A DNA stretch of 64,000 nt. Source: Dolomedes plantarius (taxonomy: Eukaryota > Arthropoda > Arachnida > Araneae > Dolomedidae). Positions 59,401 through 63,114 of this stretch are shown piece after piece; the first letter of the stretch is position 1, and each line of letters begins with the position of its first letter. Under the pieces are notes generated by a model that was not told where the DNA came from, did not search any database, and was given only the letters and a program-made list of their open reading frames with translations. The DNA lies in NCBI GenBank assembly GCA_907164885.2, contig OU015490.1, positions 204,357,661-204,421,660 of the forward strand, in the 5' to 3' direction. Position numbers and translations under genes: made by a program.

Positions 59401-61891
59401 TTAGACTTTGGATCAGCAGCATGTCATAAGAGGTCTGGATGGGGCAAAGGACCAAGCATGGTTCCGGAAAGTATTTTATTTTGTATAGGAAGAATGCTTA
59501 TAAAGGGCAAGTATTTTATTCCCTTTATAAGCATTCTTTCCTGTATGAAATTTTTATGAATTATAACAGGCTTGTTCTCATATCAAACTATTTTTGTATT
59601 TGGATTACTGATACTAGTTAATTATATGTAACATTTAATTTTCAGTTGGTTTTTATTTACATGACTATGATTCATTTTATCAACCATGTGTAAATTTTTG
59701 AAATAACTAAATACTTTAACAATGATCTTGATGTAAGATTGTCTCATATGTTGTAAATTCAGTAAAGATATTTTAATATTCATTATTCATAAGAATTTTC
59801 GTATTCTAATTATCCAAGTATATCTCCAATTTAAGAATTTTTCTTCTAAGTTTGCTGTTCATCCAATGTCATTATTTCAATCATGAATATTTTTTATAGG
59901 TTCCATTTGTATTTGTTGGAACGATTGAGAGTATAACAAATGCCAAAATATTACTGGAGTACCATTTGGCTCATTTAAAAGTAAGTTTATTGTAGATGCG
60001 ACGAGCATGGTCGCTTTTAGTTTTATATTTTCATTTGCAAAACAACTCAACTGAAAGAAACGTTTGTAATGAATGTTACTAATACCTGTGATCATAAATA
60101 TACGTTGTTAAGTGGTTGAGCGATCTCAGCCAAAAAATTTATAATCATTGCAAAATTCTCTATAAGGCTGATTCTAAAACATTGGGATTAAAAAAATATG
60201 AATTTCCGTTACTTCAGAATAGAGTTAAAGATAAGACTGAGAAACCCAACAACAAAGATTTTAAAAATTGCATTCCTCTCTGTATGTAATATTTTTCAAA
60301 ATTAAGATATCTACACTTTATCATTGCATCAAATAAGAAATTGTTAGAGACAAATTTTTTCACTAAAAAATGAGTAAAAAATTCAGCAAGTACTAAAATA
60401 TAGTGTGGATTACATCACACTCTATATGTATTATTGTTCACAATTCAGATATCTACACTTAATCATACCAAATAAAAAATTGTTGGAAAAATTTCTTCAC
60501 TTATAAAATGGAGTAAAAATTCAGCAAGTACTACTAAAAAAAAGTGTAGACAATTAACTCTTACTTACTATTAAGATATTATAATGCAATTATTAATATT
60601 TTACTATGATATTCCTCAAACTTCTTGAAATACACAGTTGAGTATTTCAGAAATAGGATATACTACAGTGACAATCAAAAGAACAGACTCTAGATAAACC
60701 TACATACAACTGTTCATGACTAAACACTGGATTTGATAGGTCTAAACATATTTTGTCAAACATACATTTAGAAAAACTGATGGTACAAAAGAATAAATTA
60801 TCTTGCGAATAAATGAAAATTATTCACGTGTAAAATACAGCAATTAAATTGCACCAAATTACGTGCTATCATCGAACTGCTATACACACACGGTTGGCCG
60901 CTAATGTTTACATCTGGTAGTTGCAGACATTGCCATTCGGAGTGTAGAAATATTGCCGATTTTTGTGCCGCATACCTACACGTTTTATATATATAGATGT
61001 TCATTCTATATCTATTATTGATTAATTCTACTTTTTTGTGGTGCTAGCTGTGTTTATGACTCCTAAAATGAAATTCAGTTTAACTGTCTTCAGTATAATA
61101 TTGATGACATTCTGCATGTTTCACTTGTTAGTCAGAAAGTCTTTTGTTTCATATCAGCCAGTCGTTATTAAAGGAATATAAAAAATAAAGATTCATACAT
61201 AGTATCAGGAATTTTGTACTTTTGTGTTCTTTGTTTGTTAATAGGTTGTTTTGGTTTTAATGTAAAAGTGTGTCCTGTGAATGAATAAATGATAAGGTAT
61301 CTTTATTAAATAGTATCCTACCCTGTGTTAGAGGAGATTTAAACAACATAAAAGCTTTTTAATGTCTCATATGAAAGCAAAAATTAGATTGTCATATTGT
61401 TTTTTGCCCTCTTATAAATTGTTAGATTTCAGTTTTTATAAATGTTTTGTCATTTTTCTGATTACCTTTAAAAAATATATCAAAATAGTAAGGTTGCTTT
61501 TTGTTTTCAGGAAGTGGAAAAGTTACGCCAAGAAAAGTTAGAAATTGATCAACAGCTACGAAGTCAAGTAGGGTCTGTACCGAACTTTCCTGTTCCCCGT
61601 CGTCCTGGTCCTGAGCGAAATTACAATTCTGAAGGAGATTCAGGACGAGGTAGGGGAGGTGGGCCCCCTCGGGGTCGGGGCCGAGGGGGTGGACCAGGCC
61701 CTGTGCGGCGGTGGGGAGCAGACTCTCGTTTCAATAACAGTACAAGTAACCATCCTGCTACACTGAGTGATTACATAGGAAACGCCGATAAACGTGGTGG
61801 ACATAACTCCTACCAAAGAGGGGGAGTAAGCCGAGGAAGGGAGCGTGGTGGTGGTGACAACAGCTCTCGTGGCTTGCCAAATAGGAAATGA
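6461..61891 (+). CDS. Fmr1: Fmr1/FXR-family RNA-binding protein, spliced coding region (12 exons, 5' exon missing)
   Basis: Join of 6461-6513, 7911-8013, 10196-10350, 12473-12538, 16369-16462, 22146-22262, 26876-27049, 31826-31904, 44282-44391, 51674-51808, 59900-59980 and 61511-61891. Every junction is AG/GT and the total is 1548 nt: 515 residues plus TGA with no internal stop. The product reads, in order, a Tudor/Agenet pair ([28 protein letters not shown]), KH0, KH1 with GAHG, KH2 with GKNG, a nuclear export segment ([13 protein letters not shown]) and an RGG box. This is the complete FMRP/FXR architecture minus exon 1. FMRP binds RNA through KH and RGG modules and mainly represses translation on polyribosomes. 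Invertebrates usually have one ortholog of vertebrate FMR1/FXR1/FXR2; arachnids may have a second, which cannot be judged here. The start codon is outside what I could find. Confidence 0.97.
6620..6770 (+). repeat. Direct repeat copy 1 in intron 2
   Basis: Shares ttcatactta(a/g)ccaaaatc(a/g)ataa(a/g)t and about 150 bp of diverged flanking sequence with 7353-7510, same orientation, about 740 bp apart. Confidence 0.7.
7353..7510 (+). repeat. Direct repeat copy 2 in intron 2
   Basis: Diverged copy of 6620-6770, beginning tctagaaggtgattttttct and ending with a tgtttaaaaat block common to both. Likely a local duplication. Confidence 0.7.
7911..8013 (+). CDS. Fmr1: Fmr1 exon 3 (Tudor/Agenet 1, end)
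   Basis: 103-nt exon with acceptor ttttaaacag and donor gtgtat. It encodes [16 protein letters not shown], then a less conserved stretch and EGQEVE. The WQPE...RVRLPP core is the signature end of the first Agenet/Tudor repeat. It is 9 nt (3 codons) longer than human exon 3 as I recall it, the extra falling in the variable loop after PP. Ends in phase 0. Confidence 0.96.
8014..10195 (+). other. Fmr1 intron 3
   Basis: 2182 bp, GT..AG. Mostly AT-rich. A GC-richer patch at 9425-9790 resembles hAT debris and is listed separately. No RNA or protein gene recognised. Confidence 0.75.
9425..9790. mobile_element. hAT-like repeat debris
   Basis: Contains attgccgacccctg, the reverse complement of a CAGGGGTCGGCAAT-type hAT terminus, followed by a second GC-rich block with tacaggctacacgtggccca and tgtggcctgc, the latter recurring near 9728. 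Boundaries and target duplication are not resolved. Confidence 0.45.
10196..10350 (+). CDS. Fmr1: Fmr1 exon 4 (Tudor/Agenet 2)
   Basis: 155-nt exon, acceptor gaattttag, donor gtatgt. It encodes [19 protein letters not shown], then a KGDFHVVEY motif and a [14 protein letters not shown] motif. This is the second Tudor/Agenet module, which in FMRP family members contacts methyl-lysine and protein partners; the conserved CGWW and ERLR-like SDRLR are visible. Vertebrates split this region with an intron just after the KG-acidic position; here it is continuous. The donor splits an Asn codon (AA|T). Confidence 0.96.
10351..12472 (+). other. Fmr1 intron 4
   Basis: 2122 bp, GT..AG. Holds a (TA)n tract at 11229-11258 and the SINE-like repeat at 11640-11945. 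The stretch 10780-11200 has higher GC than its surroundings and includes a tgacctgtgaggtca dyad, but I could not assign it. Confidence 0.75.
11640..11945 (-). mobile_element. tRNA-derived SINE
   Basis: The minus strand starts gggcccaagatagcctagtgg: A box TAGCCTAGTGG at 11918-11928. It continues to cagttcgaatgcc, a B box at about 11876-11886. The body shares ccacaatt(t)..gcact/attccc(t)tgggg, ttaat..cccatayctg and ccactaggcta/tac with 16975-17230. Two copies of one family in the same gene, same orientation, support a mobile origin. Confidence 0.7.
12473..12538 (+). CDS. Fmr1: Fmr1 exon 5 (Tudor-KH0 linker)
   Basis: 66-nt exon, acceptor tgtatttgcag, donor gtgagt. It encodes [20 protein letters not shown] and ends within a Tyr codon (TA|T). 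It matches the FMRP segment around TFHK..LDVPEDLR that leads into KH0. Together with exon 4 it is 221 nt, the same sum as human exons 4+5 as I recall them, so the intron has moved without change of coding length. Confidence 0.94.
13385..13481. mobile_element. hAT element terminus (CAGTGGTTCCCAACC type)
   Basis: Ends ctacgggttgggaaccactg, the reverse complement of a CAGTGGTTCCCAACCCGTAG terminus, preceded by ttagtggtccgcagacttct. The same end, nearly identical over 40 bp, closes the element at 17386-17732. No opposite end found, so it is a truncated copy. Confidence 0.65.
13853..14695 (+). repeat. Dispersed repeat copy A (second copy at 59998-60996)
   Basis: Opens gaccagcatggtcgctttta and runs through aaaacaactcaactgaaag, gagaaacccaacaccaa and gctaatgtttacatctagta to ttgtgccgcatatctaagag with a (TA)n tail. 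All blocks recur in the same order at 59998-60996. It also has a private segment (14370-14580), minus strand, reading an Arg/Glu/Asn-rich peptide ([16 protein letters not shown]..). That composition is suggestive of, but not proof of, a rolling-circle (Helitron-type) or other element. Confidence 0.65.
16369..16462 (+). CDS. Fmr1: Fmr1 exon 6 (KH0 region)
   Basis: 94-nt exon, acceptor gttttttcag, donor gtaagt. It encodes [18 protein letters not shown], then a Cys-Lys-Tyr stretch ending LQII. The [11 protein letters not shown] core matches AHKDFKKAVGA of vertebrate FMRP, part of the divergent N-terminal KH0 fold. It equals human exon 6 in remembered length and ends in phase 0. Confidence 0.95.
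16975..17230 (-). mobile_element. tRNA-derived SINE, diverged copy
   Basis: Minus strand begins ccttaagtacctagtggttg (A-box-like). It shares the ccccacaattt, ccaaggggta and gatttaattttcccatacct blocks with the copy at 11640-11945. The B box is eroded. A G tract at 17056-17067 lies inside. Confidence 0.6.
17386..17732. mobile_element. Non-autonomous hAT element
   Basis: Left end ggttcctaaccggtggtcca and right end gtggtccgcag..gggttgggaaccactg are inverted versions of the CAGTGGTTCCCAACC hAT terminus. The 347-bp interior has no coding content. A clean 8-bp target duplication was not seen, the left end being mutated. Confidence 0.65.
17853..19259 (-). mobile_element. Tigger/pogo element, TA flanked, internally deleted
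   Basis: Ends are cagtggtacctccgaaaagc and, on the other strand, cagtgaaacctcccttaacg, with TA on both outer sides (17851-17852, 19260-19261). These are Tigger-type termini, with gtgtccg(c/t)ta motifs repeated inside both ends. The minus strand encodes transposase remains. Size 1407 bp, shorter than a full Tigger; the N-terminal DNA-binding part is missing. Confidence 0.9.
17941..18973 (-). pseudogene. Tigger/pogo transposase remnant (DDE domain and C-terminus)
   Basis: Shifted frames on the minus strand give [20 protein letters not shown], then [20 protein letters not shown] (18758-18973). PRCFKNINV and [14 protein letters not shown] follow (18658-18954). Next comes [20 protein letters not shown] (18317-18541), then a Glu/Asp-rich tail (17941-18303). 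These are the catalytic-core and C-terminal motifs of Tigger/JRK-family transposases. At least three frame breaks and a missing CENP-B-like N-terminus make it inactive. Confidence 0.9.
19453..20110 (-). mobile_element. Second Tigger-like element fragment
   Basis: Opens agtggatcctcgcataacga against a (TA)n tract, a Tigger-type terminus. Minus strand 19767-20042 reads [20 protein letters not shown] and [10 protein letters not shown], resembling the acidic C-terminal region (..EELTTEEL.EL..) of Tigger transposases. The opposite terminus is not clear; cactcgttacccgtcactca near 20120 may be its eroded remains. Confidence 0.65.
20111..20832. mobile_element. Tigger/pogo-like terminal debris
   Basis: Right end, read on the minus strand, is cagtaatcaccgcttatagt followed by repeated gaatcaa/ttgattctta motifs (20690-20800), like TIR-proximal repeats of pogo-group elements. 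It abuts a (TA)n tract at 20834-20875. No coding remains or matching left end identified. Confidence 0.4.
21343..21618. mobile_element. Small TTAA-flanked element (piggyBac-like MITE)
   Basis: TTAA at 21339-21342 and 21619-21622. Ends CTTTTAACTGTC and, inverted, CCTTTTAAATGTC. Interior includes two agatggcag motifs. The 276-bp length and TTAA sites suggest a piggyBac-derived MITE, though short imperfect inverted repeats leave doubt. Confidence 0.5.
22146..22262 (+). CDS. Fmr1: Fmr1 exon 7 (KH0/KH1 junction)
   Basis: 117-nt exon, 39 codons, acceptor tttttcttcccag, donor gttttt. It encodes a [18 protein letters not shown] core followed by [11 protein letters not shown]. It matches the ML.DMHFRSLRTKL...RNEEA..QLE block of FMRP and has the remembered length of human exon 7. 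The donor is the weakest in the gene (GTTTTT), but the downstream frame and protein similarity fix it. Confidence 0.95.
22589..23039. mobile_element. hAT-like MITE (TAGGG-type ends)
   Basis: Left end taggggtacgtaaattttgc and right end, inverted, tagggatatgtaacttttgc form a ~20-bp imperfect terminal inverted repeat. Internal atttattcgcat-type motifs recur near both ends. Flanking octamers gttatagg/gtttgatg do not match well, so the target duplication is eroded or misplaced. Confidence 0.55.
24640..25920 (-). mobile_element. mariner element with broken transposase
   Basis: Minus strand. The N-terminal part near 25560-25700 reads [20 protein letters not shown] and [20 protein letters not shown]. 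The catalytic part at 24970-25197 reads [17 protein letters not shown] and [20 protein letters not shown] carries the second catalytic Asp of mariner DDD transposases. The C-terminus near 24750-24950 is frameshifted. Mutually inconsistent frames and stops show a dead copy. Exact terminal repeats were not resolved, so ends are approximate. Confidence 0.85.
26876..27049 (+). CDS. Fmr1: Fmr1 exon 8 (KH1)
   Basis: 174-nt exon, 58 codons, acceptor ttttattag, donor gtaaga. It contains [20 protein letters not shown], then [17 protein letters not shown] and CTFKIFGE. This is KH1 with its GxxG loop as GAHG (GTHG in human FMRP); the Gly mutated in the human G266E variant appears conserved. One codon longer than human exon 8 as I recall it, in phase 0 at both ends. 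Confidence 0.97.
28692..28890 (-). pseudogene. Transposase C-terminus, left arm
   Basis: Minus-strand frame containing [20 protein letters not shown], then [20 protein letters not shown] and LTDVIFKT. This is the C-terminus typical of a transposase of the Tc1/mariner (DDE_3-like) group. Only ~60 residues remain. The right arm has the near-identical peptide in opposite orientation. Confidence 0.7.
28868..30071 (+). mobile_element. Solo LTR with perfect 5-bp target duplication
   Basis: Ends TGTTAGG (28868-28874) and CCTAACA (30065-30071), a perfect 7-bp inverted end of TG..CA type. It is flanked by aaagt at 28863-28867 and again at 30072-30076. The plus strand has a TATA-like ctatatatac near 29820 and aataaaat near 30034, suggesting + orientation. 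1204 bp, GC-richer than the intron, no internal retroviral-type coding region. Likely left by LTR-LTR recombination of a Ty3/gypsy- or Bel-type element; the family is not determined. Confidence 0.85.
30099..30247 (+). pseudogene. Transposase C-terminus, right arm
   Basis: Plus-strand frame reading [20 protein letters not shown], then [20 protein letters not shown] and LTNVIFKT, then TAA. Inverted twin of 28692-28890 with a few substitutions, showing that the palindrome is old enough to have diverged. Confidence 0.7.
30362..30470 (+). repeat. Compound (TA)n / (CATA)n microsatellite
   Basis: About 50 bp of TA followed by catacatacatgcatgcatg-type tetranucleotides and a second short TA run. It immediately adjoins the right end of the foldback element. 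Confidence 0.95.
30480..30670 (-). mobile_element. tRNA-derived SINE candidate
   Basis: The minus strand carries gaatggctagggtgctggcat followed by ttcgatccagagcctgag: A-box-like TGGCTAGGGTG and B-box-like GGCATTCGATCC. The A-box block matches the candidate at 5690-5835. Confidence 0.5.
31826..31904 (+). CDS. Fmr1: Fmr1 exon 9 (KH1 end / KH2 start)
   Basis: 79-nt exon, acceptor gcattattag, donor gtaagg. It encodes [20 protein letters not shown] and VPRMLV, with the first base of a Gly codon. It matches [25 protein letters not shown]. It ends in phase 1, so the KH2 motif VGKVIGKNG is split across the 12.4-kb intron that follows, exactly as in vertebrates. Confidence 0.96.
32164..32344 (+). pseudogene. 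C-terminal fragment of a transposon-encoded protein
   Basis: 60-residue frame containing [20 protein letters not shown] and [17 protein letters not shown]. The [10 protein letters not shown]...VSEAS pattern is one I associate with transposon-encoded proteins repeated in arthropod genomes; I cannot name the family securely. It lies inside the hAT-like ends at 31968-36120, and the upstream part of the protein is missing. Confidence 0.45.
33821..34896. mobile_element. Element with ~40-bp terminal inverted repeats (nested)
   Basis: Left end atatgagctattatatttga plus aagtggtgtaaatccactt. Right end, inverted, atatgagctgttatttttga plus aagtggtataagtccatttt. The aaagtggtgtaagtccat motif also recurs internally near 34006 and 34672. 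No coding content. It lies inside 31968-36120 and itself contains 34411-34569. Confidence 0.7.
34411..34569. mobile_element. 159-bp MITE with perfect 8-bp target duplication
   Basis: GC-rich element starting cagggcaaccg and ending cgccggccctg, inverted CAGGGC termini. Flanked by gtaaaagt at 34403-34410 and 34570-34577. The 8-bp duplication points to hAT-type transposition. Inserted in the element at 33821-34896. Confidence 0.85.
35560..36000 (+). repeat. Three degenerate ~160-bp tandem units
   Basis: The blocks tttccactac/tttccaccac start at 35661, 35826 and 35976. The gggg(c)ct(t)taaat-like block falls near 35593, 35762 and 35923. Spacings are about 150-169 bp. Units share ggtcttg(c/a)tatgcaacaat and tacatttttggagaaa. 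They sit just inside the right end of the large hAT-like element. Confidence 0.7.
38918..39193 (+). pseudogene. Possible transposon-derived protein fragment
   Basis: 91-residue frame including [20 protein letters not shown], resembling the (L/F)FQSDEP.IHKL pattern I recall from hAT-like transposase derivatives. Downstream frames are broken. The surrounding 38330-39420 has GC-rich patches (38500-38600) and may be one element, but ends were not found. Confidence 0.35.
39608..39729 (+). repeat. Minisatellite of actacttataatagagga units
   Basis: Six imperfect copies of (act)acttataatagagga, with unit lengths of about 17-27 bp; one unit reads acttatattagagga. Confidence 0.9.
40199..40415 (+). repeat. 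Duplicated block flanking TA/CA/GA microsatellites
   Basis: attcaaattgaatacaacag..caatgtatgcagttaat (about 40199-40225) is repeated as attcaaattaaatacaacgg..caatgaatgcaattaat (about 40379-40414). Between them lie TA (40230-40263), CA, TA and GA (40322-40346) runs. The wider 40160-40990 looks like a dispersed repeat (gaatacccgtgcttcgctac; ggtctgtgcattatctgtct). Confidence 0.7.
44282..44391 (+). CDS. Fmr1: Fmr1 exon 10 (KH2)
   Basis: 110-nt exon, acceptor attcaattgcag, donor gtaatt. It encodes [20 protein letters not shown], then [10 protein letters not shown] and SPREE. The GxxG loop is GKNG. The Ile of (K/R)(L/I)IQEI, which I take to be the position of the human I304N variant, is present. 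This is the most conserved block of the family. Ends in phase 0. Confidence 0.97.
45930..46266. mobile_element. 337-bp hAT MITE with perfect 8-bp target duplication
   Basis: Ends caggggtgggca and tgcccacccctg are perfect 12-bp inverted repeats. Flanked by ctgtagat at 45922-45929 and 46267-46274. Interior is AT-rich, no transposase. Textbook hAT structure. Confidence 0.95.
47372..47426 (+). repeat. (TA)n microsatellite
   Basis: About 55 bp of uninterrupted TA directly beside the left end of the element at 47435-48594. Confidence 0.95.
47435..48594 (-). mobile_element. Tc1/mariner-like element with ~170-bp terminal inverted repeats
   Basis: Outer ends ccgggtgcatcataaattcg and, inverted, ccgggtgagtcataaattca. 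Pairing continues inward through ggatcagagggacattgg/ccaatgtccctctgatcc and ttccaaaagtaac/gttacttttggaa to about 47605 and 48415. The minus-strand frame 47673-47864 ([20 protein letters not shown], then AIRQTF.AIDGNI) is the C-terminus of a DDE_3-type transposase. The 1160-bp element lacks an intact gene; 47880-48300 on the minus strand is eroded coding sequence. Confidence 0.85.
49254..49725. mobile_element. piggyBac-like MITE
   Basis: TTAA at 49250-49253 and tgaa at 49726-49729 (one substitution). Perfect 12-bp inverted ends CCCTTTGCACTC and GAGTGCAAAGGG. 472 bp, no coding sequence. Confidence 0.85.
50874..50951 (+). repeat. C-tract and A-rich simple repeat
   Basis: Run of C followed by A/(AAAT)n. 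Similar C-then-A tracts occur at 27504-27547. Confidence 0.9.
51674..51808 (+). CDS. Fmr1: Fmr1 exon 11 (linker after KH2)
   Basis: 135-nt exon, 45 codons, between acceptor ccctgtgttatacag and a consensus donor gtaagt. It begins [20 protein letters not shown] and ends TVTERTFS, a Ser/Thr/Arg-rich low-homology linker. Support is positional: phase 0 at both ends, the correct place between KH2 and the VPFVFVG exon, and the same length as human exon 11 as I recall it. The sequence itself shows little similarity to the vertebrate exon. Being symmetric it could be skipped without frameshift. Confidence 0.85.
55088..56706 (-). mobile_element. Mutator-like (MULE) element remnant
   Basis: Perfect 16-bp terminal inverted repeats aaggtatgtgcctacc (55088-55103) and ggtaggcacatacctt (56691-56706) enclose 1619 bp. 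The minus strand carries transposase remains. Flanks share ttaa(g/a)aa-like sequence, but no clean 9-11-bp target duplication is evident. Confidence 0.75.
55740..56402 (-). pseudogene. Mutator-like transposase fragment
   Basis: Minus strand reads [20 protein letters not shown], then [20 protein letters not shown]. Next are [20 protein letters not shown] and, after a frameshift, [20 protein letters not shown] and [10 protein letters not shown]. The Lys-Gly-Gly-Lys-Gly-Lys-Leu-Thr start, His..Cys-Pro-Glu-Gly block and TQN.NESFN..(I/L)W..PK block match a transposase-like protein repeated in invertebrate genomes. I place it with Mutator-like domains from memory. Frameshifts and stops make it dead. 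Confidence 0.7.
57976..58029. repeat. Perfect 24-bp inverted repeat with 6-nt loop
   Basis: Arms 57976-57999 (aattgatggccttatgggat then agta) and 58006-58029 are exact reverse complements around gcgaag. A further direct partial copy, ttaaggccatcaa, follows at 58035-58047. It lies immediately downstream of the Tigger transposase remnant on the minus strand. Confidence 0.95.
58044..58500 (-). pseudogene. Tigger/JRK-type transposase N-terminus (HTH domain)
   Basis: Minus strand, pieced across frames: [18 protein letters not shown], then [13 protein letters not shown]. In the frame 58044-58250 it reads [40 protein letters not shown] and GE..MFKTSHE. This is the CENP-B-like helix-turn-helix region of Tigger transposases. 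The catalytic region is absent. It complements, but is not contiguous with, the catalytic half at 17941-18973. Confidence 0.8.
58570..58850. mobile_element. Tigger-associated terminal debris
   Basis: Repeated (g/c)agtact..c(a)aa motifs (gacaagtactgcgcaaatgt, gatgagtactgagcaaattt, cgccgagtaccaatca) at about 35-65-bp intervals, ending at a (TA)n tract 58832-58851. Looks like subterminal repeats of the element whose coding end is at 58044-58500. Confidence 0.45.
59490..59538. repeat. 18-bp perfect inverted repeat (extended imperfect hairpin)
   Basis: aagaatgcttataaaggg (59490-59507) pairs exactly with ccctttataagcattctt (59521-59538) across a 13-nt loop. With one bulge the stem extends outward through ataggaa/ttcctgtat. 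A gtattttatt motif is repeated before the stem and in the loop. Confidence 0.9.
59900..59980 (+). CDS. Fmr1: Fmr1 exon 12 (VPFVFVG segment)
   Basis: 81-nt exon, 27 codons, acceptor attttttatag, donor gtaagt. It encodes [20 protein letters not shown] and YHLAHLK. It matches (GM)[22 protein letters not shown] of FXR proteins. It lacks the two residues that precede VPF in vertebrates. Phase 0 at both ends. Confidence 0.97.
59981..61510 (+). other. Fmr1 intron 12
   Basis: 1530 bp, GT..AG. Two thirds is the dispersed repeat at 59998-60996. The remaining 500 bp is AT-rich with a normal 3' splice region. Confidence 0.85.
59998..60996 (+). repeat. Dispersed repeat copy B (copy A at 13853-14695)
   Basis: Begins gcgacgagcatggtcgcttt 18 bp after the exon 12 donor and ends tgtgccgcatacctacacgt followed by a TA-rich tail. 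Same order of blocks and same orientation as copy A. It lacks the Arg-rich open segment of copy A and has its own 60560-60890 interior. Confidence 0.65.
61511..61891 (+). CDS. Fmr1: Fmr1 exon 13, last coding exon (NES, RGG box, stop)
   Basis: Acceptor ttgttttcag; 126 residues then TGA at 61889-61891. Residues 1-17 ([17 protein letters not shown]) are the nuclear export signal of FMRP-family proteins. Residues about 44-61 ([18 protein letters not shown]) form the RGG box. Further RGG/RGR motifs follow near residues 94-113, and [13 protein letters not shown] lies about 85-97. The protein ends LPNRK. RGG boxes bind G-rich RNA and are arginine-methylated in relatives. The tail is shorter than in human FMRP. 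The coding DNA is far more GC-rich than its surroundings. Confidence 0.97.
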   Translation, partial: EVEKLRQEKLEIDQQLRSQVGSVPNFPVPRRPGPERNYNSEGDSGRGRGGGPPRGRGRGGGPGPVRRWGADSRFNNSTSNHPATLSDYIGNADKRGGHNSYQRGGVSRGRERGGGDNSSRGLPNRK

Positions 61892-62361
61892 CCTCTTTGC
61901 TAGCACCAGCAGAAGTTTTAAGACTCTGAAACCTTATCTTGGAACTGGGCAGCATTTTCTGAATAGTGCTGTTTGCATTTTGACTTGGACTAACCTAAGT
62001 TTCACTGTTGTTGGCCAGATGTTATTAAAATACGAAAAATTGATAATTGATTTATCAAGAAATGTCCCACTCACTTATGTCCATACCTCCTGATATGTCT
62101 CTTGAAGCTAAGAATTGAGTAATTGAAAAGTGTATGATCACTTATCATCTAGAGCATGAGCTCCCTTTTACAGCAGCAGGCAGTAGTTTATAATCAGTGC
62201 ACTTAAAGGCTCAATTAAGAGTGAGATGGTGATCTCTGCTGCTATCACTCGAGTTTGTGAGCAGAGATGAATTTACTAACGGATACAATAGACTATTGCC
62301 TATGCATCTTTATTCAAAATGAAATCTTAAAAAATCTTCTATAACTGGTTCTGCCAATAAA
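61892..62361 (+). other. Fmr1 3' UTR (proximal)
   Basis: Follows TGA at 61889-61891. The first canonical AATAAA is at 62356-62361 (ctgccaataaattctc), so the shortest 3' UTR would be about 490 nt. No repeats of note. Confidence 0.6.
62356..62361 (+). terminator. Fmr1: Candidate poly(A) signal 1
   Basis: AATAAA, first after the stop codon. T-rich sequence follows near 62376. Usage is not demonstrable from sequence. Confidence 0.45.
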
Positions 62362-62925
62362 TTCTCGATAATTATTCTTTTTTTGCTCAAATTCACTTCT
62401 GTTTGGTGACAGCATCTTTGACCATTTCTTTCTGCTGTTTGTATATGTTTTATTATTTCCCCTTCCTTGTATTCATATTTTGCATATCTCTGACCCCTAA
62501 AAGTATGTGTCTTTTGAAAGGTTAGTGTAGTTCATAAAATTCTTAAAAATTTATTTATAGCTTTTGGATGGAAATTATGTATACAGCAACTTATAGAAAA
62601 TGACATTTTCCTGTATTGATATCGTTTTTCAATTTTCCTTTGGCTTTCTAATTTTGAAAAGCCTTAACATAGTGCACTGTTACTTGAGTTTTGGAAATTT
62701 TCTATAACAGCTCATTGGATTTTTGCTTTAGTGTAACAATTCATGAGTAATTTGATATTTCTTCTGGATTTCTTTCGACTGGAGACAAAGCCTGTAAATA
62801 CCTGCTTTTGGCTTTGTAGAGGGAAAAAATTTTTTAGACTTCGATCGATTCTTACTATTTTTGTGTTATCTAAAATCAAGTTTGGCAGAGATAGTCCTTG
62901 AGCATGACATCTTTCCATATTGCAG

Positions 62926-63114
62926 AGTGAAGATTGATAACTTGCATGATGTATTGCAAAAGCAACATTATACTGAAGCAGTCGAAGAAGACTTGTGTAT
63001 GAAGTTAAACGATGGCAGTTCTACTACTACACAGTATCTACCACGAGAGTATTTGGAATTACTCGATTATCCAGATCTACTAGATTGCGACACACCAAAG
63101 CAGAGGACGAGTTA
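62926..63114 (+). other. Unexplained open segment in the 3' region
   Basis: After an acceptor-like catattgcag (AG at 62924-62925) the frame reads VKIDNLHDVLQKQHYTEAVE, then EDLCMKLNDGSS and YLPREYLELLDYPDLLDCDT, to TAA near 63114. Composition is more protein-like than usual for UTR, and the frame extends upstream to 62861. No family recognised. It could be an alternative 3' exon, part of a neighbouring gene, a transposon peptide, or chance. Confidence 0.25.

Larger units (their letters stand above)
51809..59899 (+). other. Fmr1 intron 11
   Basis: 8091 bp, GT..AG. 51810-55080 is AT-rich with a G tract near 54164 and nothing else I can assign. Then come a Mutator-like element (55088-56706), a 24-bp perfect hairpin (57976-58029), a Tigger N-terminal remnant (58044-58500), associated debris to about 58850 and a second hairpin (59490-59538). 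Confidence 0.8.

Noticed and set aside
61640..61955. Antisense frames across the RGG exon
   Set aside because: Shadows of the real Fmr1 exon; their Ser/Pro/Thr-rich translation is the complement of Gly/Arg codons.
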